DNA of 64,000 nucleotides from Blastomyces gilchristii SLH14081 (GCF_000003855.2 NW_003101677.1:337809-401808), one strand, 5' to 3'; counted from the stretch's first letter, positions 25,204 through 38,585 are shown. The notes: a model not told the origin generated them from the letters alone. A program made the numbers and translations.

Positions 25204-25587
25204 CTGTTAAAACAGCTATATACTATCTTTTAATAATTTGTTTTATTACAGTCTTTCTTTATTTTATCTTTTTCTTTCAATTTCTTTCTGTATATCTATT
25301 TAATATGTCTATCTTTAAGACTGTGTTCTCTTTTCCTTTGTCATGATATTGTCAAATGATTTCAAAGTATGAGACAATGTTAAAACACTGCAATTTGTAA
25401 ACAGTTTTTGTATTCTGAGCTGGAATTTTCTGATTTTGCATATCTGAAATTGATGAATGTATAATAGTTAACTTTACAGATATAGGAAAAACCCTGAGAA
25501 CTGAAAGTTCTCAGGTAGATGTCATAGTCTCTGACTGCATACATCTATAATTGAAGAATAATAATAATAATAATTATATAGAGCAGT

Positions 25588-26577
25588 GATCTGAATTATC
25601 TGTGAAAGAGATATCACTGACAGCTTTAATAATATCAGATTTAAGATTAAGTTGTAGAGATCTGTCAATGTTATTATTATATTAAATAGTGAGATTCTTT
25701 ATATTATATAGATAAGATATTATTCTATTCATCTCTGATAAGTAGTGTTCTGATAAATTTATCATGAATATAGCTAGTTTACTCACTGTATATATAATAT
25801 CAGAGTGAGTTATCACTGCTGAGTAGATACAGAAGCTGATACATTCTTGATAATAATAAATTTTTGCAGATATGACTGACTTGTTAAAAGACTCTAACAG
25901 AGTATCAGTTAGTGAGGTATATATCTTACAGATGTGTGTAAGATGATATATATTAACTATCTTATTAATATAGACATTCTGACATAGTCAGAGCTTCAAG
26001 TTAAAATGATTATATATTATTCACATATTGAGAAATCATTTCAAATCTCTCATCTGTCAGATCTTGTAGATGTTTTTAAGATCTTTAATTAGTTAATCTC
26101 TTTCTTTTAAATCTTCTCATTGTGATAGAATGATGATATCATTCACATAGAAGAAGATAATTAATCAATTATTAAAGAAGAGATATTGATTCTCTGATAT
26201 AGAGATAAAGTCTAGTATTCTTAATATTGAGAATAGTTTATTTAATCAGAGAAGAGATAATCTGTATAATTTATATAATACTTATAGAAGTTTTAGCACA
26301 TGATTTATATACTTCAAATTTTGCACTCTCTTCAACTTTCATCATTCATCAGGTAGTTTCATATATACTAGCTCATTGATATCACTATTAATAAAGACAT
26401 TGATTTTATCTAGCTATTTCATATCTAAATTAAATACTGCAGTTAGAGCTAACAAGATTCAGAGATCTCTGACAGCTAGTGTGTGAGCTTTTATAGTGAG
26501 AACTGTGATTGATTGAAAATCTCTGTGTACACAGATATGAGCTTTGTATTTCAAAAGAAAATCTTCATCATTGAATT
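25588..26577 (-). pseudogene. Copia-1 reverse transcriptase remnant
   Basis: Minus strand, from the Gypsy-C target site downwards. YKFNDEDFLLKYKAHICV matches the WVFxYKxDxDGxLxKYKARLCVRG block. LALTAVFNLDMKQLDKINVFIN matches the LALAAxLDLExxQxDVxTAFLNG block, and YVNDIII stands for YVDDIII. The frame runs straight into 34937 if Gypsy-C is removed. Stops are mainly TGA in place of Trp. Confidence 0.8.
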
Positions 26578-26581
26578 TGTA

Positions 26582-26766
26582 TGTCATTCAAAAGGTTGCT
26601 TAAGCCAGTGTACGATTACAGGCGTACACCGGCTTCTTATATATTGTAATATTGTACGCTAAATTAATTAGCGGCCGCTATGGCCCCTTTACACTCATAT
26701 GTGTACACTAGTAGTTCAGAAGCGGCCGTGTTATTATCCAACAGTTGTACATTCTTCTGAACCACA
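26582..26766 (-). repeat. Gypsy-C 3' LTR (185 bp)
   Basis: Partner of 34748-34932. It contains two inverted repeats: AGCCAGTGTAC ... GTACACCGGCT near the left end and GTTCAGAAG ... CTTCTGAAC near the right end. Several CpG sites of the partner are TG or CA here. Confidence 0.88.
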
Positions 26767-27205
26767 TCCTCTCTCACCAGATTCAGTCACGCCCACATGA
26801 CCATATCATATGCCCTAGCTTCATGTGGATTAGCTCACCACTAGCATTTCATGATCATGTGACCTATCCCTGATTCGGCTAGTGTTCTGTGTACACTCTC
26901 ACAAAGAAACTTCTACTATATTACATCACTCATTCACTAACTTTTCTCATTCTTCAACCATCTTCTTCATCATTCTTATCATTGAATGTCATTATCATTC
27001 AAGATTCCTACTTCTTCTCCTGTTCAACTCTTTCTATCTGTTCATCTATCATATCATACATATTTCTGGCAATGGCCCTCTGTTCCCACAACAAGTATCA
27101 TCATAGTACTCATACTGAGCAGTTTGTTAGCAGTAAGTGTAACACATTGTGAAACATAATCAGGACTTATTTATCTTCTAATAATCACCAGAACAACATA
27201 TTATT

Positions 27206-28810
27206 ATGAATGACACACCTTCTTCATCTCCTTGTACATTCTCAACTGTTTCTTCTTCTCAGCAGGTTTCTGATCATGTTTTCTGACACAATTTTGCATA
27301 AATGCAGATGCTGATATGTTTATTTTTATTTATATAGAATCTTCACATGTTAACAGATCTGTATCTGTCAATGATAGTGAACTCAATGTTGAATCATTGA
27401 TTAAGAACCTGAAGAATGTGATAATGAAGAAATTGTCTGTGTCATGTATGACTGAGTTTTCTACATCTCTTTCTGCCTCTTCTGTTTCTTTCTCTGCTGC
27501 TCCCTCTCAAACTTCTACACCTGTCTCTGTATCTGGTTCTCCCGCTTCTGCTATTCCTGTTTCTGTGACTCTCACTCTCACTACTTCTGCTCCCTCTGGT
27601 TTTACTGTCTCTGCTTTTGTTATCAGCTTTCCTCATTTCAAGAAGATGTTATATAGACTTGATGAATCATATTTCTCAGTATATACACTTCTGCTCTTCT
27701 TATCAACCTCTAGAATAATCTATTATACAAAGACAGTATACAACACAACTATCTGAAGCTCAGTCACAGATATCAATTATTATGTTTATTTTAAATATTC
27801 ATGATAAGACAATTGTCTATTTATCTCAGAGAATCATCTTTTCTCTCAATAGTATTAAAATTGTAAGTCTTTTTCTTTTTCATCTTTTCTTTCTAACACT
27901 GATTTTTCTGTTCTTAGAAAAAATTGTTATGAGTTTTACTGTGTATAAAGTTATAATATTCACAGATATCAAGAAACTTTTTATAACTATAAAGTTCAAT
28001 ATTACAGAGATATCTACTCTAATGAATTTCTTCAGAATAATAGATTCATATCAGTCTATTCTCTGATATCTGTTATCTGACTTTGTGATGCAGGTGAAAG
28101 ATATCCATGTTTTCAGAAACAGAAATATGAATGTCATACTCTTTTACATCTGTGAGTGTAAGGCTTGTACATCTTGTCTGAAATATCATTGTGAGAATAA
28201 GTTATTCACACACTGTATTCTGCTTTCTGCATTTCTCTGTGTCTCTCTCTCTCTTTCTGAGAAGTCTTATATGTGTTGTAATTATGTATACAACTCTAAG
28301 ATCAGTGAGTGTTCATTCAGTACTATTCTCATCTCTGATTTTTTGATTTTTATATACTAATAATAGTTCTTAGTTGCTCTGATGTCAGAGATCATTCTAA
28401 TTAAAGATAATAACACTGCAGAGACTACTTTCTTTCACTCTTAAGCTTCTCTTATCACTTTCTCTTTCTTCTCTGCAGAGAAGGTTGTATACACACCAGA
28501 TTATAAGTATTCAGTTTCAGATAGCTCTCATTATCATTTATTCAGTTCTGTGTCTTCTTCTTCTTCTGTTTCTTCTGTCTTCATTCTCTCTGCTCTGACT
28601 TCTGAATCTGCAGGTCTCACACTCTTCTTCAATTTCTCTACATGTACATGTATGCATTTCTATATTAGTATTTCAGTCAATCTTGTGATAAATGACATTA
28701 ATGTCATACATAGAGCAGTAGAGAAATTGAAGATATATACAGTGTTATTATAAGAGTAGCTTACAGCTCTTGAATTTCTTACAGATCTTGAGTTTTGAGA
28801 TTTTCTTTGT
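27206..28810 (+). pseudogene. Antisense Cys-rich accessory ORF of Gypsy-C
   Basis: Plus-strand frames run opposite to gag-pol, between integrase and the 3' LTR. A candidate ATG at 27206 is followed by a Ser/Thr/Pro-rich stretch (27460-27620), then a Cys cluster at about 28150-28200 (CECKACTSC, HC), then MCCNYVYNSKISECSFS at about 28271-28321. The tail at 28640-28800 looks helical (VIHRAVEKLKIYTVLL, then LTALEFLTDLEF after two stops). TGA/TAA stops and one phase shift near 27.3 kb break it; an intron is possible there. I do not recognise a named family. The C-x2-C-V-Y-x6-C-S-F spacing, allowing Cys to Tyr at the second Cys, recurs in Gypsy-B. Confidence 0.55.
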
Positions 28811-29799
28811 TTTTAGCATTTTTCAAGTGATGTGATGTTGGAAATAGATTAAATATATGATGTATGAAAATGAATGAGATGTGTATGATAATATTTGTCT
28901 TTTACAGTCAACTCTTACAGTTGATGATTAATTTATTATCTCTATTCTTTTCTTACACTTTTTCTTTATCTGCTAGTCACTACTCTTATACAACCTCTAT
29001 ATAATACAGTGTTTAATGACTAGGTTCAGCAGCTTTCATCTTTTGTAATTCTGTCTCATATATTATACTGTCTCTCTTCACCTGCTCAGATCACTACAGT
29101 GAATAACTCATTGAAACTAATCTCATCTGATCTCTGAGCATTCTCAGGAGTTGAAATGACTTAATCTCATGCATTTATAAATGTTTCAGATAGTTCATTC
29201 TCTGTGATCTCTGTGATTGAACTGATATAAACAGTTGAATTCAACTCTGAATTTCTTTTTCTTCTGTAATCTAACTCATGTATAAGTCTGCTGCTCTGAG
29301 ATCACTCTTTACTGTATTGTGTTCACTGTCTGCAGTGTGTTATTATATAACTGACTACAGTCTTATCACTTATTGAAGTGTAGTGTTCATCTGATTTCTT
29401 TATTACTTCTCATTCTTTTCTTATAATCATGAAAAGATTGAAATAAGTGAGATCTTCTGATTTATAAGTGTCTATGATTTCTCTTACTTCATAAGACTTT
29501 TTAATTATAAGTCTCTTCTTTTTCAACACTGATGATAGTGCTGTAAATGACTATAATCTGCTCAGGTCTTGTATCTTTGCTTTTATAAGTTATGAATTAT
29601 TGATTAAGTTATATAAGATTCATTCCTCTGATTCTTTCAATGCATACATTTTCAGAGAATATGATTTGAGTATTTTATATAACTTAAATCATCTAGATTG
29701 AAACTTCTCAGAACTCTTATTGTATATGAGAACTTACATTTTCATCTTGAGACTCAATTTCTTAATAAGTGAGTCTTATATTCTCTTCAATTGAATTGC

Positions 29800-30870
29800 T
29801 CAGTTCAGGAGTAACTTGTTAGCTTTTATGCATGTATGACTGATCTCTTTCAATCTTGATTTCACATTCACAACTGTTGCATCTGCAACTGCTACTACTG
29901 TGTCTGTAACTGCTGTTTCTACTGCATCTGCAACTGCTGTTCTTACTATGTCTACAACTGCTTTCTCTCTCACCTTTTCTGAAGCATTCTCTGAGATGCA
30001 TAGATGCAATTCATACAACAGGTAGAATGATGAACACTTGAAGACTGTATACTGTTGAATCTATGTGATCAACAGCACCTGTCTGAGATATTCATTTCAT
30101 AGTCTCATAGACTTACTCACTAGATATTTCATCAGCATGTTGCTCAAGATTTTATTCAAGCATTTCATCTTTCTGTTTATTCACAGATAATATAGCATTG
30201 TTCTACAATATCTTATCTATAACTGACTCATGAAATGCCTCACTACTTCTTCTATAAGGTTCACACTGTTATCAGTTAGAATCTCACACAGCATTTCATA
30301 GTTAACATAGATCTCATTATATAGAAACTTCATCATCATCTTCTCTATTATCTCTGAAACTGCTTTCACAACTGGCCAGTCAGTAGTGTAATCAATAGCA
30401 GTGATTATTCATTGATTTTCATTTGATGTTCACAGCAATATATCTATGAGATTCATTTCTCATTGTTTGAACAGTTGTATTATACACTTCATCTGATATT
30501 GCACTTTCTCATATTCTAACCCTTTCTTAGATTCTTTCATGACCTGGCAATTCAGGCACTTGTGAGCATATGCCTGAATGTTCTCAGCCATGCTTGGCCA
30601 GTATACTCTTGATTTAAGTACACTCATGAGTTCAGAGCTTTCTAAGTGACTGAATTCCTTGTGCATGCAAGTCATCAAGTCACATCTAAATAAAGATTCT
30701 AGATAGAGAGCTTCTGTGTATTCTAGATTGTGATAAAGCATAATGTCATTTTCATTTCTCAATTTTCTCAGCTTGAAGTTCAGAAGCATCTCTTCTACTA
30801 CTCTCATAAGATGCTTATCATCTGACATCTTATTATTCTTCAAGTAAGAGATTATAGTATTCACTCATTC
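29800..30870 (-). pseudogene. Gypsy-C integrase remnant
   Basis: The minus strand carries an H2C2 zinc region (HKEFSHLE, VYWPSM, CLNCQVMK near 30.55-30.7 kb). The catalytic core follows: AIDYTTDWPVVKAVSE (first Asp), ILTDNSVNL (second Asp) and NRKMKCLNK, where the usual Glu of KVERLNK has become Lys (GAA-type to AAA). Beyond it, at 29.87-29.97 kb, is an Ala/Val/Asp-rich repetitive tract. Confidence 0.82.
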
Positions 30871-32420
30871 TGATTCCTTGCATCCTCTCAGCACATTTAA
30901 TACAAACATTTCTTATGCCTGATTCACAGAACTCTCACTTATGAAATCAGGTCTGTAACTGATTGCATCAGACATTACAGTGTCTGATCTCTTTTAGTAT
31001 TTGATATGAAGATTATACACTTGAAACTTCAAGATTCAACATGCTAAGCATTTGAAAGATTTTATCATTGATTATAGATAGATGAGACTTTCATGATCTG
31101 TGGTCACTGTTGTTGTATACCTGTTGTCAATATATCTATTTCACAACATCAGTGTGTGCTTGATTACTAGCAATTCCTTTTCATACACTGAGTAATTGAG
31201 CTCAGTGCTTGATAGTTTTCTATCATTGTACATCACTGAGTACAGCTTGCTATTCTTACTCATCTGTAGAAGAGCATCTTCAATAGCTCATTCAGATATG
31301 TTTATCTTAATATAGAAAGATTTATCATAATCTGATTAAATAAGTACTGAGAATGTTATTACATATTCTCTCAGTGTGAGAAAAGCCTCTTCACACACAG
31401 CATTTCAGATGATTGAATAAAACTTCTTCTTTCACAGATTTGTATCTATTTCTCTTAAGAGATCTGAGAGTAATACAGATATTTATATAAAATTCTTGAT
31501 GAATCTACAGTAGTATGAGACTAACTTAAGAAACTGTTATACATAATGTACATTTCTCAGCCATGACTAATTTACTATGACATTCAATTTCTCTGAAATG
31601 AAGTGTATACAGTCATCACTCTCTACATATTCTATGAACTTCAACTCTTTCATTTTAAACACATACTTGATTAATTTGATATAGAGCTTATACTCTGCCA
31701 GAGTTGTAAGCACTTCATTGAGATGCTTCAGATATTCATTATATAAGTTTAAAAAGACTAGAATATTATTGAGATATATAAGATATGAGGTTTCATTCTG
31801 TTTATGAAGAATTGTATTTATCATCATTTAAAAGATAACAGGCACATTTGTCAGATTAAATAGTATTACCAGAAATTTGAACTTCTCTTATTATATATTA
31901 AACACAGTTCACAGAACTGACAGTTCATTTACACAGATCTGTCAGTATTCTGAGAGAAGATCAATCTTTGATAGATATCAGATGTTTTCAACTGTATTCA
32001 ACTGTTATTGAATTCATGACAGTGAATATTCATTCTTAATCATAAGCTTGTTAAGTACTCAGTAATTAATACATATTCATCACTTCTCACTTATCTTTTT
32101 CACAAATAGAACTGAAAAGCCTCACACACTTAATAAGAGTTATATGAGATTATATTCTAGAAGATCTGTGATCTGATACTTCTGTTCTTTAAGATGTGTT
32201 TGTGACAGAGAATATGCATTCTGATTGACTGATTTTGCATTCTTTATGTTAATCTCATGTACAAATTCTCATTCTGGCAGCAATTTCAGTGAAAGATCTG
32301 TTTGAAAGACCTTCTCATACTTCTTCAGAAGCTTCTTCATACACTTATTCTCTCACTTATCTTTTATCTTGATTTTCTTCACTTTCAGATTCTGTATAAT
32401 ATACAGAATACTTTCAGATA
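30871..32420 (-). pseudogene. Gypsy-C reverse transcriptase and RNase H remnant
   Basis: The minus strand contains IYLNNILVFLNLYNEYLK (YLDDILVFS block) and LNEVLTTLAEYKLYIKLIKYVFK near 31.6-31.8 kb, typical of Ty3 RT. Weaker RNase H-like sequence follows down to the integrase. The Asp-Asp pair is changed to Asn-Asn. Limits are approximate. Confidence 0.72.
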
Positions 32421-33079
32421 AGATCTTATAAATTATTCTCTTTGCTTATTAATGTATAAGCAGATTTAACTCTTCTATATCAGAGACATGAAATGTTCTT
32501 CTCATATCAGTTAATAGAATTATATGAATCATTTTCTTTCTATCAGTTAACTGTATATGATATGTATATCATTGAATCTGCAGATTAAACCTTTGAAACT
32601 AATTAAGTCTGAGAATAAGATTATATTTCACATTCTGCAGCTCTTATACTCAAATATAGCAAGATCATTCTCTGAAGTACAAGAGAACTCTTACTTTTAC
32701 AGATGATATTAAATATCAGTTATTAGATAATCTTATGTATCAGAGATTCTTCACTCAGTGAACCTCTTTCAATCTTCAGATTATATAATTACTAATATAT
32801 TATATAAAAGCTTCTGTATCTGCTAACACTTTTACAGCTATCTCTTGATTCTTATTCAAGTGTCTTCTATATATTAACATTTCAGATCTCAAGACATTCA
32901 GATGAGTGTTCACTTCATTCTTACTCACATCTCAGTTAGAAGCCTGCTTTCTCTTAGTATTTATAGAATTCAGAGAGTTATTTAACATGAGTATCTCTTT
33001 CACTTTGAAGACTTTTCATAGAATATCAGCAAGTGTCTCTGAGCTCACTGATTCTACTAGTTTTTTAACTCTCTTGCTT
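32421..33079. other. Gypsy-C interior between gag knuckle and RT, probably protease
   Basis: By position this should encode the aspartic protease and the N-terminal part of RT. I could not pick out a clear DTG/DSG motif in the broken frames. Confidence 0.3.
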
Positions 33080-34310
33080 CTCTTAACTATGTATACTGAG
33101 TGCAATCTTTTATATCATAATTTTGATATTCACAGTTGAAGCAAGCTTAATACTTGTAATATCAAGATTTTCATTCAGAGAATTTCTTTTTCAGAGAATT
33201 CAGCACTTTAACAATGACATTCAGATCTGAATTCATTATATCTGAGTGTGTAACTTGTGTCATAGAAGTCTGATTACTCATTCTCTGTTAAAGCATACTC
33301 AATTGCAGTATTTTCTATCACAATTGACTCACTTATTCTCATATAATGAGAATATTGTATGCTTTCTTCACTGTGCCTGACTATAAGATTAAGCATTTTC
33401 ATTTCACTCTTAACTCAGGTGTAAGATTATGAATGAAGATCTATAAATAGAAAGATATTAAAAGCTCTTCATTCAACACAAGATAGTATAAGCTGAAGTG
33501 TGTAAAGTATGATATAAGATTACTCACTTATCTACACTTAGTGAAGTATTCATAACACTTGTCTTATATATTCACTTTCTCAAAGTTATGCAAGATTCAT
33601 TTGAAAAACTCATTTCATGTTTATAAGAATGAATATTACTTCAGATCTGTGAGATTCATCTTTTCATTAATTATTTATAATAACTTCACTTTTCTGTGTA
33701 GAAACACAGCAGATCTTAAGACTTGTTAAAATTTCATTAACTATCTATCTGTGAGTTCATATTCAATCTGATAATATAATCACATCTGACTTAGTTAGCT
33801 GATTGTAGCATTATTTTTTCAGTTGTTATTAAAGCTTGATGACTTCAGCAGATCTCTCAGCTTGATATATTTCATGCTCAGATTCTCATTCTGTGTAGTA
33901 ATCTTCAATAATGTGTATGCTTCTGAAGAGATTATGAACAATCATGATAAGATCTTCAGATTTGATATAGTTATCTATCTGTGTAAATATTTAATCTTCT
34001 ACTGCAGATCTAAGATCTGGTTTTCTCTATTCTTATTAATGATGATAATTGTGTCAGCAAAGCTCTTCATAGTGAATGCTTGATCTACAGTGAATATCAA
34101 TTATTATTTAACTTCTGTCTCAGCCTGTCACTGTGTATGCAAGATCTCAATCTTGTTTAGAATTCTTGTATATGTACAAAGCTTCAATTTCAGTTCAGCA
34201 GTCTCAGCTGCTTTTCTTACTGCTTCAAGTAAACTCTCTGAGAGGTTCTACATATCTTCCAGTTCAGGTAGCAGAGAAGGGTGTTATTCATATTAGCTAG
34301 AAGAGGTATT
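33080..34310 (-). pseudogene. Gypsy-C gag remnant with CCHC-type knuckle
   Basis: The minus-strand frame from an ATG near 34.3 kb contains helical sequence such as LSESLLEAVRKAAETAELKLKL broken into coiled-coil-like parts. Near 33.1 kb it has CFNCEYQNYDIKDC, a C-x2-C-x4-H-x4-C knuckle whose His is now Tyr (CAT to TAT). Confidence 0.65.
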
Positions 34311-34747
34311 CATTTCAGTGGTTTTCTCATTGATCATACAATATCTATCATTATATCACTATATCACTGTATCATTATATTGCTATATCATTCTATCGCT
34401 ATATCATTATATGATTTCTGTTATCATCATACAACTCCGGTGATGGCCACCTCTTCTTTTATCCCTTTGAGTGAAGAGCAGTCTTCTTTGAATCTGATTC
34501 ACCACTCTCATCTCTTTTCTCACACCTCATTCATTCGCATACATGGCATTCGCCTGGGCATGGAGTTTTCCCTCAACAAGTGAAGCAACATCAATCAGAT
34601 GCTCTTCCACTCATCACTCTTCATACACTATCTTTTGAGACATTCTAGAATCACACTGGCATGATAACTATGAATTGCTTCATAGATGGAATTATCACGC
34701 CCTGGAGAAGCCTGCGCTCCTCACCGGTTTTTAGACATGCTACCAGA

Positions 34748-34932
34748 TGTCATTCAAAAGATTGCTTAAGCCAGTGTACAATTACAGGCATACACCGGCT
34801 TCTTATATATTGTAATATCATACGCTAAATTAATTAGCAGCCGCTATGGCCCCTTTACACTCATACGCGTACGCTAGTAGTTCGGAAGCGGCCGCGTTAT
34901 TATCCGACGGTCGTACGTTCTTCCGAACCACA
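34748..34932 (-). repeat. Gypsy-C 5' LTR (185 bp)
   Basis: The better preserved copy. A perfect 9-bp inverted repeat GTTCGGAAG / CTTCCGAAC flanks a CpG-rich loop with GCGGCCGC. On the minus strand TATATAAG is a likely TATA box for element transcription. Confidence 0.88.
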
Positions 34933-34936
34933 TGTA

Positions 34937-37900
34937 GATGAATATTTATTATAGAGAAATAACTGAGACATATCTCTGTAATCTGCTAGTAATTTCATAT
35001 GTATTCTGCAGAGATATACTATCTCATTCTCACTTAACAGCATTCTCAAATTCTTCACAATGTGAGTGTTTTTTAACATCTGCTCAGTGATTCAGTGAAT
35101 CTGACAGTTGAGATCTATGAATTCTTGAAGTCAGTATGAATGCTGTTGATGTAGCTGTATTATTGATAACTGTGAAAACAGTATTTGAAAATAAATATTG
35201 AGACTTGTAGAAGTCTGAGTGTGATTGAGAGAATGTCTCATTAATTATTCAAAACAGATTGTTTTTAGCATTTGAAACTGTCATAAGATGAACAGCTCTG
35301 TGTTTTCAGATTCTGTGATTATCAATGATATTTACTTCATTAAAGTCAGTACTGATATTATAAGCTCTAGATGTAATATTCTGTGTTCAATTATCTATCA
35401 CAGCTGAATGAGTATTAATATTAACATCAGAATCTGTTGACTCTGATATTGAATCTGATGTAGAAAGGATTGAAATATTATAATATTTATACTCATTATT
35501 TTTCTCCTCTATTTTTTCAGAGCTTTGAGCATTTTCTTCAAAATAGAAAACATTAATATCTGCATCTATACTCTCTTTCAATTGATTGATAGAAGTCATT
35601 GATAATTCTTGAACTTTCATATATAGAAGCTTCATCTTCTTAGATACTTAATCTTTTAGTTGTCTTTCAATGTAGAGATCTTCAGAGTTGAATTTTCTAT
35701 TCTTATCAAATATCACATCTCTTGCTCTTATTACTCATTCTAAGTGTGAAATTCAAATTTAATAGATGTTTATAGAATCATATTCAACTAGATTTTCAAT
35801 ATATGCTCAGAGATCTAGCTTCTGAGAGCAGTTTCTATTGAGAACTTCATTCAGTATCTTTGCATAGATGTGATATCTGTAGATTTGAAGATGAGTGCAG
35901 AAGTAAGATTTGATTTATAGAAATTCTTTCAATACTCATAGAGATGACTTTTAATCTAGGATTCTAGTAGAGGTTCAATTCACTAGATAGATAACAGTAA
36001 GTGCAATCTCAGGAAAAAGTGATTATGACAGAAGAAATTCTATCTATAAAGTTCTTATTTTTGTTATTAATATTGCTTCTGCTTACTCTGCTGCATCATT
36101 TTGCTCATGAATATACTCTGAAGAATACTTCATCTCTAGGCCTTTATCATTCACTTAATTTATGAAGTCATCTGCTTTCTTGACTGCAGTATCATTGTCA
36201 ATATGAATGATCTTTATAGTACAGTTGAATTGACATTTAATTCAATTGATAGCTTGTCTAAGAGCTTTTCAGATTTCTGATTTTCAGATAGCTGTTATAG
36301 CTATATAGAAACAGAGATAATCACACATGAAATATATGAGATAATACTCATCATTATAGCACTGTGTAGAGTCATGTGTGATATCTGCATATAGGTGTTT
36401 GAATGATATTTGAGATCTAATGTGAGAATGTCTAGATATTTGATTTTTTGCATTAGATAGATAACAGGGTTTACAAAGCTCAGTGATAAGCTCATTCACA
36501 GCATTTTCTAGATTGATGATTTGAATGCCAGTTGCATCATTTATAAGCTTTTAAATGATAATTTTCAATGAATGTTCTAATCTCTTATACCATGTAGACT
36601 GAGTAGCTATAGAGATCTTAGGTTTTTAAGAAGATTTTGTGTGTATTGACAGGTTGAAAGAATGATTTGTTGAAGTGTGTTTTGACAGATTAGAAGAAAG
36701 ATTTGTAGAAGTTGAAGAATTTGAAGATATCATTTTTTCAGATATAGTGATGTTAGAAGTGTGTGATGTGATAGCTGCATCAGCTTCAGTAGTGGATTTT
36801 TCTGAGATAGTTGAGAAAACAGCTGTTTCACTATTATATTCTGTAACTAGTAATTTCTTAAATACTTTAACATGTGTAAAGATTGTATTATCTGCATGTT
36901 TTTACAATCTGAAGTCTTTTTCATCATAATAGATGCCTTCTATATGGAAACACAGTTTCCATGTGATGATATTTGTATGGAAATTCAGAATGTAAGCTGT
37001 GTTAATGAGGTTGATATTGAACTGCTTATCTGCTTCATTTATCATGATTGTTCTAACAGTTTCATAATCTTCAACTTTAGTGCTGGAATCGCCTGTATAA
37101 ACTTCTGCATTCTCATTCACAGATGTAAAGAATAGGAAATGTGTTCAATTATTGCATATATACTGTTTCACACCAGTATCAAAGATTCAGGAGTTTCAGA
37201 GGTAGAAGTGAGAATTTAAAGAGTTCATTGATATTTTTCAGATCTGTTGATCAATAGATTGATAATCTGATTGCTTCAGAATCATTCCTTCTAGAACTGC
37301 TTCATTGACATCTATTATATCTGTATTCATGAATAAATCTCTAGATATTGCATGATCAACATGTCTCTTCAATTCTTGATTTTTAAGAGCTTGATTGATC
37401 TGAGTTCTCTTCTTCTCATTTTCCTTTCATTCAGGTGACTTCCTTGATGAATTGAGATAGTAGCACTGAGTGTATCAGTGACAGGCTCTGCAGATGCAGT
37501 TTTCAAATGTTGCTGATGATGAGAATTACTGAGATCTTTTATTAAGAGTAGTGAAGTTCATAGGTTTATCTTCTTTGAGAATATTCATTTCTCTATATCA
37601 TTTCTTGAAGTCCTTAACTTACTCTATCAAAGATATGACATCTTTATCATGTCAGACATTCTTAGCTCATGCTTATATATAACCTGCATCAATAGCTAGG
37701 TTCGCATTTAAGAAATCTTTCTTCAAGTTAAACTGCTCAGCTATGTCTGCCTCTTTGATATCATCTTCAATGAGAGATCAGTCATTTAATTACTTCTCTA
37801 TACCTCTGTTTTTCAGTGCTTTGCAGAGGTTGTGATATCAGGTTCTCACATCATCTTGATAGTCTGCAGTTGTGAGTGAGAGACAATCTCTTAATGAATG

Positions 37901-38263
37901 AATAATGTTCTTTACATCATCATTCTCACTGCATACATGTCATAGTTTCATGGCATTCACTGTTCTTTATATAACATCTTGTATCTTTGTCATACCTTCA
38001 TTCAATTTCTCATATTTCATATATTTGATTTTCCACGCAGTGACCTTGATATCATATGCTATCTTAGCCTCTGTGATAGCTTCTTCTAAATACTCTGGTT
38101 TCAGAGGTTCTTCTAGTTCAGAGAAGATATCAGGTTTATCAAGATTGATGAAGTCTGATATCTTCTTGTTCTTTGCATATCCTTGCATATGCTTGTACCA
38201 AAGTTTCCAATCTTCAGAAATGCTAAGGTGTACAGTTGTACTAGACATTGTCTTGTCTGTCAT
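34937..38263 (-). pseudogene. Copia-1 gag, protease and integrase remnant
   Basis: The minus strand starts near an ATG at 38263 with a Copia gag (TVHLSISEDWKLWYKHMQG, an UBN2-like N terminus). The protease motif IFDTGVKQYICNN follows near 37.2 kb. The pre-integrase motif ELCKPCYLSN lies near 36.46 kb, then HLYADITHDS, and the integrase core with HIDNDTAV (Asp) and NDAAE (Glu). The linker between IN and RT (35.4-35.6 kb) is acidic and Ser-rich, as usual. Frames are closed mostly by TGA at Trp positions. Confidence 0.82.
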
Positions 38264-38585
38264 ATCAGTTATATTGAATGGATTGAGGAATCAGTTCAAG
38301 TATTTGAGAATAGATATGATCAGAATTCAGAGTGTATATCAGTCAAGTATTTCAGAACATATACAAGTGAGAATTAGAAATCAGGTATAACAGTCGAGTA
38401 TTTCAGACTGTATATAAATGAGGATCAATTATTGAGAATCAGGTATAGTATAATGATTGAGTATTTTGAACTGTATATAAATGAGGATCAATCATCTCAG
38501 TTCAAATGATTGTTGTCAAATTCAAATGAGAATTAAGATCAGTGTATCACGCTTCTCTTCAGATACTGCTTACCAGGCTCATAAC

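Larger units (their letters stand above)
17939..25573 (+). mobile_element. LINE-1: Tad-like non-LTR retrotransposon, mutated
   Basis: Full-length 7.6-kb LINE: 5' leader (17939-19599), ORF1, ORF2 with endonuclease, RT, RNase H and a C-terminal zinc motif, and an AAT-type 3' tail. It is flanked by a 14-bp target duplication and inserted in Copia-1. It belongs to the same family as LINE-2, with high identity over the whole length. The first ~200 bp keep CpG, and the rest is heavily C-to-T / G-to-A mutated. The Tad-clade assignment rests on ORF1 knuckles plus RNase H and is not tested by phylogeny. Confidence 0.88.
26582..34932 (-). mobile_element. Gypsy-C: Ty3/gypsy LTR retrotransposon with an antisense accessory ORF
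   Basis: LTRs of exactly 185 bp lie at 26582-26766 and 34748-34932 (TGTCATTC...ACCACA), with the 4-bp target duplication TGTA at 26578-26581 and 34933-34936. It is inserted in the Copia-1 RT, and removing it restores that frame. Minus-strand order is gag, RT, RNase H, integrase. A 3-kb tail before the 3' LTR carries plus-strand reading frames. A TGGTAGCATG primer-binding candidate lies 2 bp inside the 5' LTR on the minus strand (about 34745-34736). Confidence 0.88.

Noticed and set aside
26610..26640. Similarity of GATTACAGGCGTACACCGGC in the Gypsy-C LTR to the primate Alu phrase GATTACAGGCGTGAGCC.
   Set aside because: The match covers only about a dozen bases and lies inside an inverted repeat of a fungal LTR present in two copies. 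It is coincidence, not contamination.
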